From an uncultured Rhizobiaceae group bacterium (GTDB lineage Bacteria; Pseudomonadota; Alphaproteobacteria; Rhizobiales; Rhizobiaceae): 64,000 nt of DNA. Positions within the stretch are counted from its first letter, which is position 1; every line of letters starts with the position of its first letter. Shown piece after piece: positions 37,213 to 47,271 of this stretch. A program made the position numbers and the translations under genes. The stretch covers positions 186,001 to 250,000 of the forward strand of contig CALLUS010000008.1 of the NCBI GenBank assembly GCA_938010435.1. The letters are read 5' to 3'. The notes under the pieces were generated by a model. That model was not told where the DNA came from. It made no database searches and saw only the letters and a program-made list of their open reading frames with translations.

Positions 37213-37820
37213 ACGCATTGCAACCCCAACTTTTTGCGGTGACGTGAGAACCACATGAGACCCAACATCACGATACCATTGTAAACGTTGTTTTGGTCAA
37301 CCGCTTCCATGGCTTCGTCATAAGTAAGCAAGAACGGGAATGTTTGTTCTGATTCACCTTCCACACCAGCACTCACCGCCAAATTGCTGGCATCAACTTC
37401 TGCGTAGAACAGATGAACAACTTCGCTCGTCAAGCCTGGGGTGGTTAAGAACTGACAGAGATGCTCCACACGAGTTGCTATCAACCCTGTTTCTTCTATC
37501 AATTCACGTTTCGCCGTCTCAACGGGTTGTTCACCGTCGTCAATCATCCCTGCAACAATTTCGCATGTAAACCCGCGCCCCGTGCCCAATTGAGCGCCCA
37601 ACCGAAACTGCCTGATCATCACAAGCAGTTCCAACTTTGGATCATAAACAACAACTGCCACAGCGTTTTGACCTTCAACAAGTTCACGTTTGGCGCGAAG
37701 GCCAGAGCCATCTTCTTCATAATCAATCAAGTTCAGTCGTCGAAATCCGCGATAAACTTCCTGCGTGTTGTTCATCGTTACAGGCAGATGTATATCTTTC
37801 ACATCAGTGGGAATTTTCAT
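37209..37820 (-). CDS. NUDIX hydrolase, ADP-ribose pyrophosphatase-like
   Basis: Hydrolase of 203 residues with a full Nudix box at residues 91-113 (GMIDDGEQPVE then RELIEETGL). The preceding GRGFTCEIVAG and domain-swapped N-terminus fit the ADP-sugar pyrophosphatase branch (NudF/NudK-like). It lies 26 bases downstream of yejF and overlaps the dehydrogenase by 4 bases, so it may be read from the transporter promoter. Confidence 0.85.
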   Translation of the reverse strand: MKIPTDVKDIHLPVTMNNTQEVYRGFRRLNLIDYEEDGSGLRAKRELVEGQNAVAVVVYDPKLELLVMIRQFRLGAQLGTGRGFTCEIVAGMIDDGEQPVETAKRELIEETGLIATRVEHLCQFLTTPGLTSEVVHLFYAEVDASNLAVSAGVEGESEQTFPFLLTYDEAMEAVDQNNVYNGIVMLGLMWFSRHRKKLGLQCV

Positions 37821-37846
37821 GCTGATCCACCCGATTTCTAATTCGC

Positions 37847-39475
37847 TTACTGACTAACAATACCAGACGATGCCGTTTCTAAATTGAAAGCTGCAGCCAT
37901 AAGTGCCTTGGTGTAGTCTGTTTGAGGTGCATCGAATATCTGCGTTGCTTGCCCCTGTTCCACAACTTTTCCCAAGCGCATAACTATTACTTCGTTGGCC
38001 ATGGCGCGCACGACTTTCAAATCATGGCTGATGAACAAATAGGCCAAATTACGCTCTTCCTGCAGGCGTCGCAGCAGCTCCACAACTTGCACCTGAACGC
38101 TCATATCAAGCGCCGAAGTAGGCTCATCCAACATCACAAATTTCGGTTCCAACACCATGGCGCGGGCAATCGCCATGCGTTGTCGTTGACCGCCGGAAAA
38201 CTCATGGGGGTAACGATGACGGGTAGAGGGCTCTAAACCCACTTCTTGCAACACTCCGCAAACAGTGTCGTCCACCTCGGCATTACTCAATTGCCGCATG
38301 TGGATACGCATACCTTCAGCAATGATTTCTGCAACAGACATGCGCGGCGACAGTGATCCGTAAGGGTCTTGAAAAACGATCTGCATTTCGCTGCGAAGCG
38401 GTTTCATTTGTTTGAAAGAATAGTCACCAATATCCCGACCGATGAATCCGATTTTACCTTCAGATGAAATCATACGCGTGAGCGCTAAACCAAGTGTGGT
38501 CTTACCAGATCCAGATTCACCAACGACCCCCAACGTTTGACCGGCACGCAGGGTGAGATCAATGCCATCAACCGCTTTTATATGATCGACGGTTTTCCGC
38601 AGGAAGCCAGCTTTGACCGGAAACCAGACTTTCATGTCTTTGGCTTCCATGATCAGTTCGGCCTTGTCGTCAGATGCAGGTGGATCACCATTCGGTTCTG
38701 CAGCCAAGAGATGTTTGGTGTACTCATGCTGCGGGTTGTCGAAAATTTCTTTTGTGGGACCGTGCTCGACGATCTCGCCATTGGTCATCACGCAGACTCG
38801 GTCTGCAAATTTGCGAACAATCCCAAGATCATGGGTGATGAACAACATGGAGAGGCCACGTCTGGCCTTCAACTTGTTGAGGAGTTCTAATATTTGCGCT
38901 TGAACGGTGACATCGAGCGCTGTTGTTGGTTCGTCCGCAATCAACAATTCAGGTTCATTGGCCAGCGACATGGCGATCATCACGCGCTGTCTTTGACCAC
39001 CAGACATTTGATGAGGGTACGAGCCAAGGCGTTTTTCTGGATCACGGATGCCCACCTGATTGAGCAACTCAATCGTACGAATCTTACGATCTTTTTCACC
39101 CATCCCCTGATGGAGTTCGAGGATTTCTCCGATCTGCTTTTCAATCGTGTGAAGCGGGTTGAGCGATGTCATCGGCTCTTGGAAGATCATCGTCACATCA
39201 CTGCCGCGCACTTTCCGCAATTCTGCAGCGTCAGCAGACAACAAATCTTTGCCCTTGAACATGATTTTGCCGCTGGGATGGCTGGCAGCCGGATAGGGCA
39301 ACAGTTTCAAAATCGACAGTGCAGAAACGGACTTTCCAGAACCGGATTCACCCACCAACGCAACCGTTTCACCCTTGTTGATATGAAATGAAATACCATG
39401 CACGGCCGTCGTGGTTTTACCTGACGTGGTGAAGGCTACCTGTAGATCTTCAACTGAAAGAATGGGTTCGCTCAT
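37847..39475 (-). CDS. yejF: Peptide ABC transporter ATPase YejF (two ATPase domains)
   Basis: Fused tandem ATPase of the Yej/oligopeptide importer, 542 residues. Each half has Walker A (GESGSGKS at about residues 40-47; GESGSGKTT at about 318) and an ABC signature (SGGQRQR in both). Each half is of the OppD/OppF type. It follows yejE by 6 bases. The YejABEF system in enterobacteria imports microcin C and antimicrobial peptides or peptide fragments. Confidence 0.93.
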   Translation of the reverse strand: MSEPILSVEDLQVAFTTSGKTTTAVHGISFHINKGETVALVGESGSGKSVSALSILKLLPYPAASHPSGKIMFKGKDLLSADAAELRKVRGSDVTMIFQEPMTSLNPLHTIEKQIGEILELHQGMGEKDRKIRTIELLNQVGIRDPEKRLGSYPHQMSGGQRQRVMIAMSLANEPELLIADEPTTALDVTVQAQILELLNKLKARRGLSMLFITHDLGIVRKFADRVCVMTNGEIVEHGPTKEIFDNPQHEYTKHLLAAEPNGDPPASDDKAELIMEAKDMKVWFPVKAGFLRKTVDHIKAVDGIDLTLRAGQTLGVVGESGSGKTTLGLALTRMISSEGKIGFIGRDIGDYSFKQMKPLRSEMQIVFQDPYGSLSPRMSVAEIIAEGMRIHMRQLSNAEVDDTVCGVLQEVGLEPSTRHRYPHEFSGGQRQRMAIARAMVLEPKFVMLDEPTSALDMSVQVQVVELLRRLQEERNLAYLFISHDLKVVRAMANEVIVMRLGKVVEQGQATQIFDAPQTDYTKALMAAAFNLETASSGIVSQ

Positions 39476-39481
39476 CTCACA

Positions 39482-40645
39482 TCACCCGAATGTCTTGCGT
39501 GGATCAAAAGCATCGCGCACGGCTTCGCCGATGAACACCAGTAAGGTCAACATCGTGCTGATGACAATGAACGCCATAATCGCCAGCCAGGGTGATTGAA
39601 GGTTGTTTTTTGCCTGCTGCACCATCTCACCCAATGAAGGAGAACCAGGCGGCAAGCCGAAACCGAGAAAATCAAGTGAGGTCAAAGCTGTGATTGATCC
39701 AGACAGCACAAACGGCATGAAGGTCAGCGTAGCGACCATGGCGTTGGGCAAGAGATGACGAAACATCAACGTGCCATTGCCTACACCCAATGCACGGGCG
39801 GCATTCACATATTCAAAGTTCCGCGCCCGAAAAAACTCAGCGCGCACGACGCCTACAAATCCTGTCCAAGAGAATACGAGCATGATGCCGAGCAATATCC
39901 AGAAGCCCGGTGGCAGCACGGACGCAATAATGATGAGTAAGAAAAGCAACGGAATAGATGTTATGATTTCGATAAAGCGTTGGAAGATCAGGTCCAGCCA
40001 CCCGCCATAAAACCCTTGAACAGCGCCAGCCGTGATTCCGATCACCGCAGAAAACCCTGTGAGAATGAGACCAAAAATCACTGATATTTGAAAACCGTAG
40101 ATCAGCCGTGCCGAAACATCGCGCCCCTGATCGTCGGTTCCGAACCAATTCCAATTCCCATAATTGCACTGGGCATCATCGACACCATTTTCATATTTTC
40201 CGCAGACCTGATCAGTAGATAACCTCCATGAAGGCCGGGCAGGAGCAGGTTCCGGAAGTTCGCTGTTCACTGTGCGATATGAATAGCGAATGGGAGGCCA
40301 AATCATCCAGCCGTTCGATGAGATTTCATCAAAGTTGGCCGGATCGCGATAATCTGTGACAGGCAAAAAACCACCAAATTTTTCTTCAGGGTAATCTTTA
40401 AAAATCGGCGAAAGAATTTCGCCTTTATAGGACATTATGATCGGACGATCGTTTGCGATGAATGGCGCAAACAAAGAACCGATGAACAAAACCATGAAAA
40501 TCCAAAATGACCAATAACCACGCTTGTTAGCTTTGAAGCCCAACCAGCGGCGATGGTTTAACGGAGTGACTTTGAATGGTCCTACTTTGTAGCCTTGATA
40601 GGTTTCGGCTTCAGGAATGGACTCTAACGACGCTGTATCACTCAT
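39482..40645 (-). CDS. yejE: Peptide ABC transporter permease YejE
   Basis: Inner-membrane permease, about 387 residues, with an N-terminal segment near residue 45, a large periplasmic loop (to about 190) and five further membrane helices. The EAA-like region FFRARNFEYVNAARALGVGN contacts the ATPase. The ATG shares one base with the yejB stop (TGATG); an adjacent GTG would add one residue. Length includes a longer periplasmic loop than average Opp permeases, as in YejE. Confidence 0.92.
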   Translation of the reverse strand: MSDTASLESIPEAETYQGYKVGPFKVTPLNHRRWLGFKANKRGYWSFWIFMVLFIGSLFAPFIANDRPIIMSYKGEILSPIFKDYPEEKFGGFLPVTDYRDPANFDEISSNGWMIWPPIRYSYRTVNSELPEPAPARPSWRLSTDQVCGKYENGVDDAQCNYGNWNWFGTDDQGRDVSARLIYGFQISVIFGLILTGFSAVIGITAGAVQGFYGGWLDLIFQRFIEIITSIPLLFLLIIIASVLPPGFWILLGIMLVFSWTGFVGVVRAEFFRARNFEYVNAARALGVGNGTLMFRHLLPNAMVATLTFMPFVLSGSITALTSLDFLGFGLPPGSPSLGEMVQQAKNNLQSPWLAIMAFIVISTMLTLLVFIGEAVRDAFDPRKTFG

Positions 40646-41760
40646 CACACATCCCTCTTTTCAAAGTCGATGCGTGGATCAATCCACGTGTAGGTCAAAT
40701 CAGAAATCAGACTAACAATCAGGCCCATCAAGGCAAATATATAAAGATTAGCAAACACAACCGCATAGTCGCGTTGAACAATCGCGGTGAAGCCCAAAAG
40801 ACCCAGACCATCGAGTGAGAAGATCGTTTCAATCAACAGCGAGCCCGTGAAGAAGGCCGAAATAAAAGCCCCCGGAAATCCGGCCACAATAATCAGCATG
40901 GCATTGCGGAAAACATGCCCGTAGAGGACTTTATTTTCAGATAACCCTTTGGCTCTGGCCGTCACCACATATTGCTTTTTTATTTCATCGAGAAACGAAT
41001 TTTTGGTCAACAGCGTGGTTGTTGCAAAAGCCGCCAGACACAACGCGATCAAAGGTAGTGTCAGATGCCAGAAATAGTCGATAATTTTCTCATACCAACT
41101 TAACTGATCAAAATTATCCGACCACAAACCGCGTAGGGGGAACCAGTCTAAAAACGAACCACCAGCAAAAAAGACGATGAGCATCACACCCACAAGAAAG
41201 CCCGGAATGGCGTAAGCCACAATGATGATACCACTGGTCCAAACATCGAATGTAGAACCATCGGAGATCGCTTTTTTAATACCGAGTGGAATTGAAATCA
41301 CATAAGAGATCAACGTGATCCAAAGACCTAACGAAATCGAAACCGGCATTTTTTCTTTGATCAGCTCCAACACAGATATGGAACGGAAATAACTTTCACC
41401 AAAGTCAAAGCGGGCATAGTCCCAAATTAGTTTTAGAAATCGCTCATGGGCGGGTTTGTCAAAACCGAACTGTCTTTCCAAATCTGCAATAAATTCGGGA
41501 TCAAGCCCTTGAGCGCCACGATATTTAGACGATCCGCCACCTCCGGATGCATCGGTTTGAGAGGTGTCATTGCCAGCCCCTAAGTCGCTCCCGCTGCCGC
41601 TGATACGGTCAGTTGCATCGCCGCCTTGACCTGTGACCTGCGCAATAATTTGTTCCACAGGTCCGCCGGGAGCAAACTGAATAATCGTGAATGACAAAAG
41701 CATGATGCCGAGAATTGTCGGGATCATCAAAAGCAGTCGTCTTGCAATATAAGCGCCCAT
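40645..41760 (-). CDS. yejB: Peptide ABC transporter permease YejB
   Basis: Inner-membrane permease of 371 residues starting [21 protein letters not shown] Gly/Ser/Asp-rich, low-complexity periplasmic insert occupies residues 40-85, as in YejB proteins. Membrane helices follow, with the ATPase-contact loop [20 protein letters not shown] near residue 275. It is coupled to yejE by a one-base stop/start overlap and follows the second binding protein by 61 bases. Confidence 0.92.
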   Translation of the reverse strand: MGAYIARRLLLMIPTILGIMLLSFTIIQFAPGGPVEQIIAQVTGQGGDATDRISGSGSDLGAGNDTSQTDASGGGGSSKYRGAQGLDPEFIADLERQFGFDKPAHERFLKLIWDYARFDFGESYFRSISVLELIKEKMPVSISLGLWITLISYVISIPLGIKKAISDGSTFDVWTSGIIIVAYAIPGFLVGVMLIVFFAGGSFLDWFPLRGLWSDNFDQLSWYEKIIDYFWHLTLPLIALCLAAFATTTLLTKNSFLDEIKKQYVVTARAKGLSENKVLYGHVFRNAMLIIVAGFPGAFISAFFTGSLLIETIFSLDGLGLLGFTAIVQRDYAVVFANLYIFALMGLIVSLISDLTYTWIDPRIDFEKRDV

Positions 41761-41821
41761 GCTGCCGTCAGTTCTCCGTCCCGCTTATGGGGAAATAGTT
41801 TTGGGCGCGCTCAACGAAGGT

Positions 41822-43696
41822 CTAGCCTTTGCCGATTGCTGCCGCTTTGTCTTTGTCGAACCACCAATACAGCTCAACGGGAAATGCAAAGTCCGGTTTG
41901 GTTTCCGGATAGCCAAACATATCCCAATGAGCAACACGGTGATTCGCCGAATACCAATTTGGAATCCAGCTATGCGTTGAACGCAAGACCCTGTCGAGTG
42001 CCTTAAGGATAACTGTGAGTTCATCACGGCTCTTCACATTGCCTGTTTTTTCAATCAAAGCGTCTACAGCAGCATTTTCAAGACCAGGATAATTGGCATT
42101 GCCATTGGTTTTAGCAAACTCTGATCCAAATAGCTTCTCCAAACTGTCTTTCGTTGGCGTAGCACCATAAGAACGGGCTAAACCCGTGATATCAAAATCA
42201 TAGCTGTCCAAACGACTGCGGTACTGGGCAGGGTCCACCAAACGGATGTTCGCATCCACACCTATCAATTTCAGATTGGCAACAAACTTACCAAGAATAC
42301 GTTCGAATGTAGGAGAACGAATGAGAAACTCAATCGTGAACGGTTTACCATTAACATCAACTAAGGAACGACCTTTTTGAACCCACCCAGCCTCTTTCAA
42401 AAGAGTTGACGCAGCACGCAAGCGCTTTCTATCGCGACCAGAGCCGTTGGACGCGGGCTGAAGATAAGCGTCCTCAAACACATCGGGGTCCAAGTGATCG
42501 CGCAACGGTTCCAACAATGCGAGTTCGTCGACAGACGGTTTTCCCTCAGCTTGAAACTCTGACCCCATGAAAAAAGAATGTGTGCGCGAATAGGCTTCGT
42601 AAAAGAAGTTTTTGTTGGTCCATTCAAAATCAAAACACAGACCGATGGCTTGCACCGTGCGGTTGTCTTTGAATTTCTCCGACCGACGATTCACGGCCCA
42701 CCCCTGAAATGACGGTACTTTTTCAGCGGGGAACAATTCCTGTTTCGCGCGCCCTTCATTCATAGCGGGAAAGTCATATTCAGTGGCCCAAGTTTTGGAC
42801 GTAAATTCTTCGCGATAGGTCACCTTGCCTTTTTTGAAGGCTTCGAACGCCGCCTGACGGTCGCGGTAAAATTCAATGCGGATTGTGTCAAAATTTCCCA
42901 AGCCAACCGAGAACGGCATGTCTTTGGCCCAATAGTTTTCCACGCGCTCATATTCAATAAAATTACCCGCGTTCAAGCGTTTCACTTTATATCCACCCGA
43001 TGTGAGTGGTGACGTCATTGTTGTCCTTGTAAACTCGTTTTCCGTATAAAATGCTTTCGACAAGATGGGCATTACGGCAACCGTGAGAATAGCACGGTCA
43101 GATTGTTTGCCGTTAAATGTGAGCTTTAGTGTGCGACCATCCAGCGCTTCGGCCTTGTCCAACGTGTTTAACGACAAAGCCAGTTGCGGGTGACCGTTTT
43201 TTTTCAGCAACTCGTACGAAAATGCAACATCATGAGCGGTGAGTGGTGTGCCGTCATGCCAGCGCGGTTCACTGCGCAAGTGAAATGTATATGTGTTACG
43301 GTCTTGGGATATTTCAACCGTCTCGGCCACGCTACCATAAAGTGCAGACGCTTCATCGGCAGGCGCTGCCATTAATGTGTCAAAACACAATTCCATGCGA
43401 GGTGGCGCATTGCCCTTCAATACAAAGGAATTGAGCGTGTCGAATGTTTGCGGGTTTTGATTAAACCCCCAATTAGGCACACTGAAATTTAGCATTCCAC
43501 CCTTCGGCGCATCGGGATTAACATAATCAAAATGCGTGTAGTCCGCCGGGTAGCGCAATTCACCAAATGCAGATAAGCCATGCAATCGTTTGCCTGTTGG
43601 ATTAGATGCAAGCGACACACGCGGCATTACCGCTAAACCACCCGCCATGAGGGCAAGTGCTGAGATTTTACCAAATTGGCGACGATTGATGGTCAT
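41822..43696 (-). CDS. YejA-like peptide-binding protein, Tat signal
   Basis: Family 5 periplasmic solute-binding protein, 624 residues. The N-terminus NRRQFGKISALALMAGG is a twin-arginine signal, ending near SLAS. The YejA hallmark FDYVNPDAPKGGMLN follows. It is the binding-protein gene next to yejB. Its immediate upstream neighbour encodes a second, Sec-exported homologue of almost equal length, so the transporter has two candidate receptors. Confidence 0.9.
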   Translation of the reverse strand: MTINRRQFGKISALALMAGGLAVMPRVSLASNPTGKRLHGLSAFGELRYPADYTHFDYVNPDAPKGGMLNFSVPNWGFNQNPQTFDTLNSFVLKGNAPPRMELCFDTLMAAPADEASALYGSVAETVEISQDRNTYTFHLRSEPRWHDGTPLTAHDVAFSYELLKKNGHPQLALSLNTLDKAEALDGRTLKLTFNGKQSDRAILTVAVMPILSKAFYTENEFTRTTMTSPLTSGGYKVKRLNAGNFIEYERVENYWAKDMPFSVGLGNFDTIRIEFYRDRQAAFEAFKKGKVTYREEFTSKTWATEYDFPAMNEGRAKQELFPAEKVPSFQGWAVNRRSEKFKDNRTVQAIGLCFDFEWTNKNFFYEAYSRTHSFFMGSEFQAEGKPSVDELALLEPLRDHLDPDVFEDAYLQPASNGSGRDRKRLRAASTLLKEAGWVQKGRSLVDVNGKPFTIEFLIRSPTFERILGKFVANLKLIGVDANIRLVDPAQYRSRLDSYDFDITGLARSYGATPTKDSLEKLFGSEFAKTNGNANYPGLENAAVDALIEKTGNVKSRDELTVILKALDRVLRSTHSWIPNWYSANHRVAHWDMFGYPETKPDFAFPVELYWWFDKDKAAAIGKG

Positions 43697-43710
43697 AGAC
43701 AGCAGTTCTC

Positions 43711-45582
43711 CTATTGGTATTTGGCTTTGAGAGCGGCTTCCTTTTCAGGGTCAACCCACCAACTGAATGGATCAAGGCCATAGTACGCCGGTTGTTTCTC
43801 CGTGATCTGAACTTTGTCCCAAAAAGCATACCAGTCGTTGGCGCTATACCATGCTGGAACAGCGTAATATTCAAACTGGAGAACACGCTCAAGCGCTCGA
43901 GTGGTGTGAACCAGTGTTTGGCGGTCCTTTGCGTAAATCAATTGTTCAACCAAAGCATCAATGGCTTCGCTGTTCGCACCCATCATGTTGCGCGAACCGG
44001 GTTGTTTTGCGGCCTTTGATGACCAGTATTCGCGCTGTTCGTTACCAGGCGAAACGGATTGTGCCGAAGCCGTTTGAACAACATCAAAATCAAAGTTGTT
44101 GAGACGAGCGATGTATTGCGATGTATCAACAACCCGCAATTCCGCTTCAATGCCCAGCAAACGAAGACTATTGATCCACGGTGCCCACGTCCGTTCGCTG
44201 GACGTGCTGTAGGTTAGAATTTCAAACTTGAAAGGCGTACCGGTTTTTTCGTTCACCAGTTTCGCCCCTTTCTGAACCCAACCCGCCTCTTTCAAAAGGT
44301 TGAGTGCTGTCTTCAAATGTTTGCGTTGGTCACGACGCACTTTGTATTCCGGCAGCTTATATTCTTCAGTGAACACTTCATCAGGAATTTTTCCACGAAA
44401 CGACTCCAATATTGCGAGTTCTTCAGCACTGGGCAAACCAGTTGCAGCAAGCTCTGTTCCACCAAAATAACTGGTGGAACGACTGTACAACTTATAGAAA
44501 AGATCTTCGTTCATCTTTTCAAAGTTCATCGCCCAAACCAGCGCCTTACGAACACGCCGATCTTTAAATAAATCACGCCGCGTATTCATCTGAAACATAT
44601 TGACGGTGTATCCGCCTGCACTGGGGAATTCGACTTTACGAACATCGCCATCTTTGAACGCTGGAAATACATACTCTGTGGCCCAGCGTTTGGAGCGATT
44701 TTCGGCGCGATAATCATCAAGACCACCCTTTTTGAAGGCTTCCCAGATTGCATTTTGATCACCAAAATACCGGTATTTGTATTCGTCGAAATTGTAACGC
44801 CCCACATTAACGGGAAGATCAACGCCCCAATAATCTGCAACGCGCTCCCACGTTACGGATGCGCCCGGTGTGAACTCACCAATCTTATAGGGGCCACTGC
44901 CCAGAGGCCGTTCTAGGGACGAACGGGTGAAATCACGCTTCTCACCTTTTGCATTCACCCCTTCCCACCAATGTTTTGGCAGAACAGGCAAATCGCCAAT
45001 AATTAAAGGTAACTCACGATTGTTCTTTTGGTCGAAAATGAAAGTAATCTCGCGTTCATTATCGATACGCATTTCTTTCACGTTCGCGAAATAGCGATTG
45101 TATTGAGCTGAATGTTCTTTCAGCGTTTCCATCGACCATTGTACATCTTCAACAGTGATTGGTTTACCGTCATGCCAGCGCGCTTTTGCGTTCAACCTAT
45201 AGGTCGCTGACGAGTAGTCGTCAGGATAAGTGTAGGCTTCGGCAATCAACGGGTGGGATGATGCAGGTTCATCAAGGCCTTTCGCCATGAGATTTTCCCA
45301 CAACAAACCTCCCTGGTAGTTCACACCTGCAACAGAACTCCCCTTCACAATGAATGGGTTGAAACTGTCATAGGTGCCTAATACAGCACCATTCAATGTT
45401 CCGCCCTTTGGTGCATCCGGATTCACATAGTCAAAATGCTTGAATTCTTTTGCGTATTTAGACGGACCAATCAAAGTCGTCGATGTATGCCAAACACGAT
45501 CGTCAGCATTAGCTTGTTGAACAATGCCTCCGCCAAGTGAAGTTAGGAGAGTAAATACAAACAAACGAGCAAGACGCTTCAT
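43711..45582 (-). CDS. yejA: YejA-like peptide-binding protein, Sec signal
   Basis: Family 5 periplasmic binding protein, about 623 residues. It starts MKRLARLFVFTLLTSLG with a Sec signal ending near QQANA; an in-frame TTG two codons upstream is less likely. The hallmark FDYVNPDAPKGGTLN is near residue 50. It is first in the yej operon, 14 bases before the second binding-protein gene. The two proteins share motifs along their length, implying duplication. Confidence 0.9.
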   Translation of the reverse strand: MKRLARLFVFTLLTSLGGGIVQQANADDRVWHTSTTLIGPSKYAKEFKHFDYVNPDAPKGGTLNGAVLGTYDSFNPFIVKGSSVAGVNYQGGLLWENLMAKGLDEPASSHPLIAEAYTYPDDYSSATYRLNAKARWHDGKPITVEDVQWSMETLKEHSAQYNRYFANVKEMRIDNEREITFIFDQKNNRELPLIIGDLPVLPKHWWEGVNAKGEKRDFTRSSLERPLGSGPYKIGEFTPGASVTWERVADYWGVDLPVNVGRYNFDEYKYRYFGDQNAIWEAFKKGGLDDYRAENRSKRWATEYVFPAFKDGDVRKVEFPSAGGYTVNMFQMNTRRDLFKDRRVRKALVWAMNFEKMNEDLFYKLYSRSTSYFGGTELAATGLPSAEELAILESFRGKIPDEVFTEEYKLPEYKVRRDQRKHLKTALNLLKEAGWVQKGAKLVNEKTGTPFKFEILTYSTSSERTWAPWINSLRLLGIEAELRVVDTSQYIARLNNFDFDVVQTASAQSVSPGNEQREYWSSKAAKQPGSRNMMGANSEAIDALVEQLIYAKDRQTLVHTTRALERVLQFEYYAVPAWYSANDWYAFWDKVQITEKQPAYYGLDPFSWWVDPEKEAALKAKYQ

Positions 45583-45725
45583 AGACAAATTCCAATTCAG
45601 GCAATTACTAGATCTAAAATTAGGTGTTCAAATTTTTGGGTCAAGTTACGTTTATGTCACCGAGCGTCAAAACAGATATACGATCGACATTGGCGACGCT
45701 TCAGCATTGAATGCAATCAAGGCAC

Positions 45726-45758
45726 AAAAAAGCCGGATTGGACGAACCAACCCGGCTT
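45726..45758 (-). terminator. Rho-independent terminator after cytochrome c gene
   Basis: Stem AAGCCGG/CCGGCTT continued by TTGG/CCAA around a 5-base loop (one mismatch). On the minus strand it is followed by a T-run. It lies 22 bases after the cytochrome stop and upstream of the yej promoter region. Confidence 0.85.
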
Positions 45759-45780
45759 AAAAATTCGAACACGAATAAGA

Positions 45781-46326
45781 TCAACCTTCAGGCAATGGTG
45801 CGGGGTCCGCGGCCAATGAGCGGAGATATGCGATCATTGCGGCGCGTTCTTCTACCTTCTTGATACCAGCAAACCCCATTGATGTGCCTTTGACGTGTGC
45901 TTTAGGTTTGTAAAGGAAACCGTTCAACTCTTCATAGGTCCAAGTTTTGCCTTCGCCGTAAGCTTTAAGAGCACCTGAATAACCGAAGCCATCAACACTC
46001 GCGATTGCGCGGTTAACGATGCCATAAAGGTTGGGGCCAACTTTCTTGGCGCCGCCTTCGTTGACAGTGTGGCAAGCAGCACATTTTTTTACTGCTTTCA
46101 GACCGGCTTCAGGGGTTGCTGATGCCAAAAGCGCATTCACAGATTCAACTTCAACTACAGCCGGCGCACTCGTGGTAGCCGCGACTGCACCACCTGCGAT
46201 TTCATAACCCGGTTTTTCGGGGTTCTTACTGTGGAAAAGGCCATCAGCAAGAAAATTAACACCCAATAAAACGAAAGCGACTGACAACAGCGCTGCGAAA
46301 ACTTTGTTCCACTCAAACGAGTCCAT
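45781..46326 (-). CDS. Membrane-anchored c-type cytochrome (CycM/c552-like)
   Basis: Monohaem cytochrome c of 181 residues held by an uncleaved N-terminal helix (residues 9-29), the CycM arrangement of rhizobia that links complex III to aa3 oxidase. Haem attachment is CAACH at residues 82-86, and Met150 (GTSMGFAG) is the sixth ligand. An Ala/Val-rich linker separates anchor and haem domain. The start MDSFEWNKVF was chosen because GGAG lies 9 bases upstream. It is divergent from kdsB. Confidence 0.9.
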   Translation of the reverse strand: MDSFEWNKVFAALLSVAFVLLGVNFLADGLFHSKNPEKPGYEIAGGAVAATTSAPAVVEVESVNALLASATPEAGLKAVKKCAACHTVNEGGAKKVGPNLYGIVNRAIASVDGFGYSGALKAYGEGKTWTYEELNGFLYKPKAHVKGTSMGFAGIKKVEERAAMIAYLRSLAADPAPLPEG

Positions 46327-46529
46327 GCGTAAAGGCTCCATTACCGCAAGATGGCCGAAGATTCTACGCTGCAACGAAGTGCAGCAATTCAACCTTGATT
46401 TTGGCGCGGAAACTATGTCTTTTGCCGATGGGTTGCAACACCTATAAGTCGCCTTTCTATGAGACTTATTGTCAGTTTTGCGATTTTTACGAATGAGATG
46501 TTCAATTCTGGCTTATTGGGACTTTTAAA

Positions 46530-47270
46530 ATGACGAGCAACAACACGATTGTCATGGTTCCAGCGCGCATGGCCTCCACCCGCCTGCCCGGCAAACCATT
46601 GGCTGAGATTGCAAGACTTCCAATGATTGTGCAGGTGATGCGCCGTGCAGAAGAAGCGAATGTGGGGCGTGTGATTGTCGCCACCGACACACAAGAAGTG
46701 GCGAATGTGGTTGTTCAACACGGTGGTGAAGCTGTAATGACACGTGAAGATCATATCTCGGGCTCAGACCGGATTTGGGAAGCGCTGGAGAAACTCGACC
46801 CATCTGGCGAGGTGGAAACGATTGTAAACGTTCAAGGCGATTTGCCGACAATCGACAAAGCATCAATTCGCGCGAGCCTTATTCCATTGCAAAACAATGA
46901 CGTTGCACTATCCACTTTGGCCACCGAAATCACCCACGAGGCCGAACGCACGAATCCAAATGTCGTGAAACTTGTTGGAACTGAAAGTGGGCCAGGGTGC
47001 CTGCGCGCTCTATATTTCACGCGCGCCACAGCACCTTACGGTGATGGACCTTTATATCATCATATTGGGCTCTACGCTTGGCGACGTTCTGCATTGAAGC
47101 GATTTATCAACCTGCCACCCTCACCGCTGGAACTGCGCGAAAAATTGGAACAGTTGCGCGCCTTGGAAGATGGGATGCGCGTAGATGCTGCTCTCGTTGA
47201 CACTGTGCCACTGGGTGTCGATACTCCCGCCGATCTAGAGCGCGCGCGCGCCATACTTTCCGGAACATAA
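46530..47270 (+). CDS. kdsB: 3-deoxy-manno-octulosonate cytidylyltransferase
   Basis: Cytoplasmic CMP-KDO synthetase, 246 residues, activating KDO for lipopolysaccharide core synthesis. The N-terminal nucleotide loop [15 protein letters not shown], the metal site [10 protein letters not shown] and the late [14 protein letters not shown] are diagnostic. It lies one base before pheA. The 203-base gap to the cytochrome gene contains an ATAAGTC/GACTTAT inverted repeat of unknown role. Confidence 0.95.
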   Translation: MTSNNTIVMVPARMASTRLPGKPLAEIARLPMIVQVMRRAEEANVGRVIVATDTQEVANVVVQHGGEAVMTREDHISGSDRIWEALEKLDPSGEVETIVNVQGDLPTIDKASIRASLIPLQNNDVALSTLATEITHEAERTNPNVVKLVGTESGPGCLRALYFTRATAPYGDGPLYHHIGLYAWRRSALKRFINLPPSPLELREKLEQLRALEDGMRVDAALVDTVPLGVDTPADLERARAILSGT

Positions 47271-47271
47271 A

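Noticed and set aside
46446-46471. ATAAGTC/GACTTAT inverted repeat before kdsB
   Set aside because: Arms are only 7 bp with a 12-base spacer and there is no regulatory context; not called as an operator.
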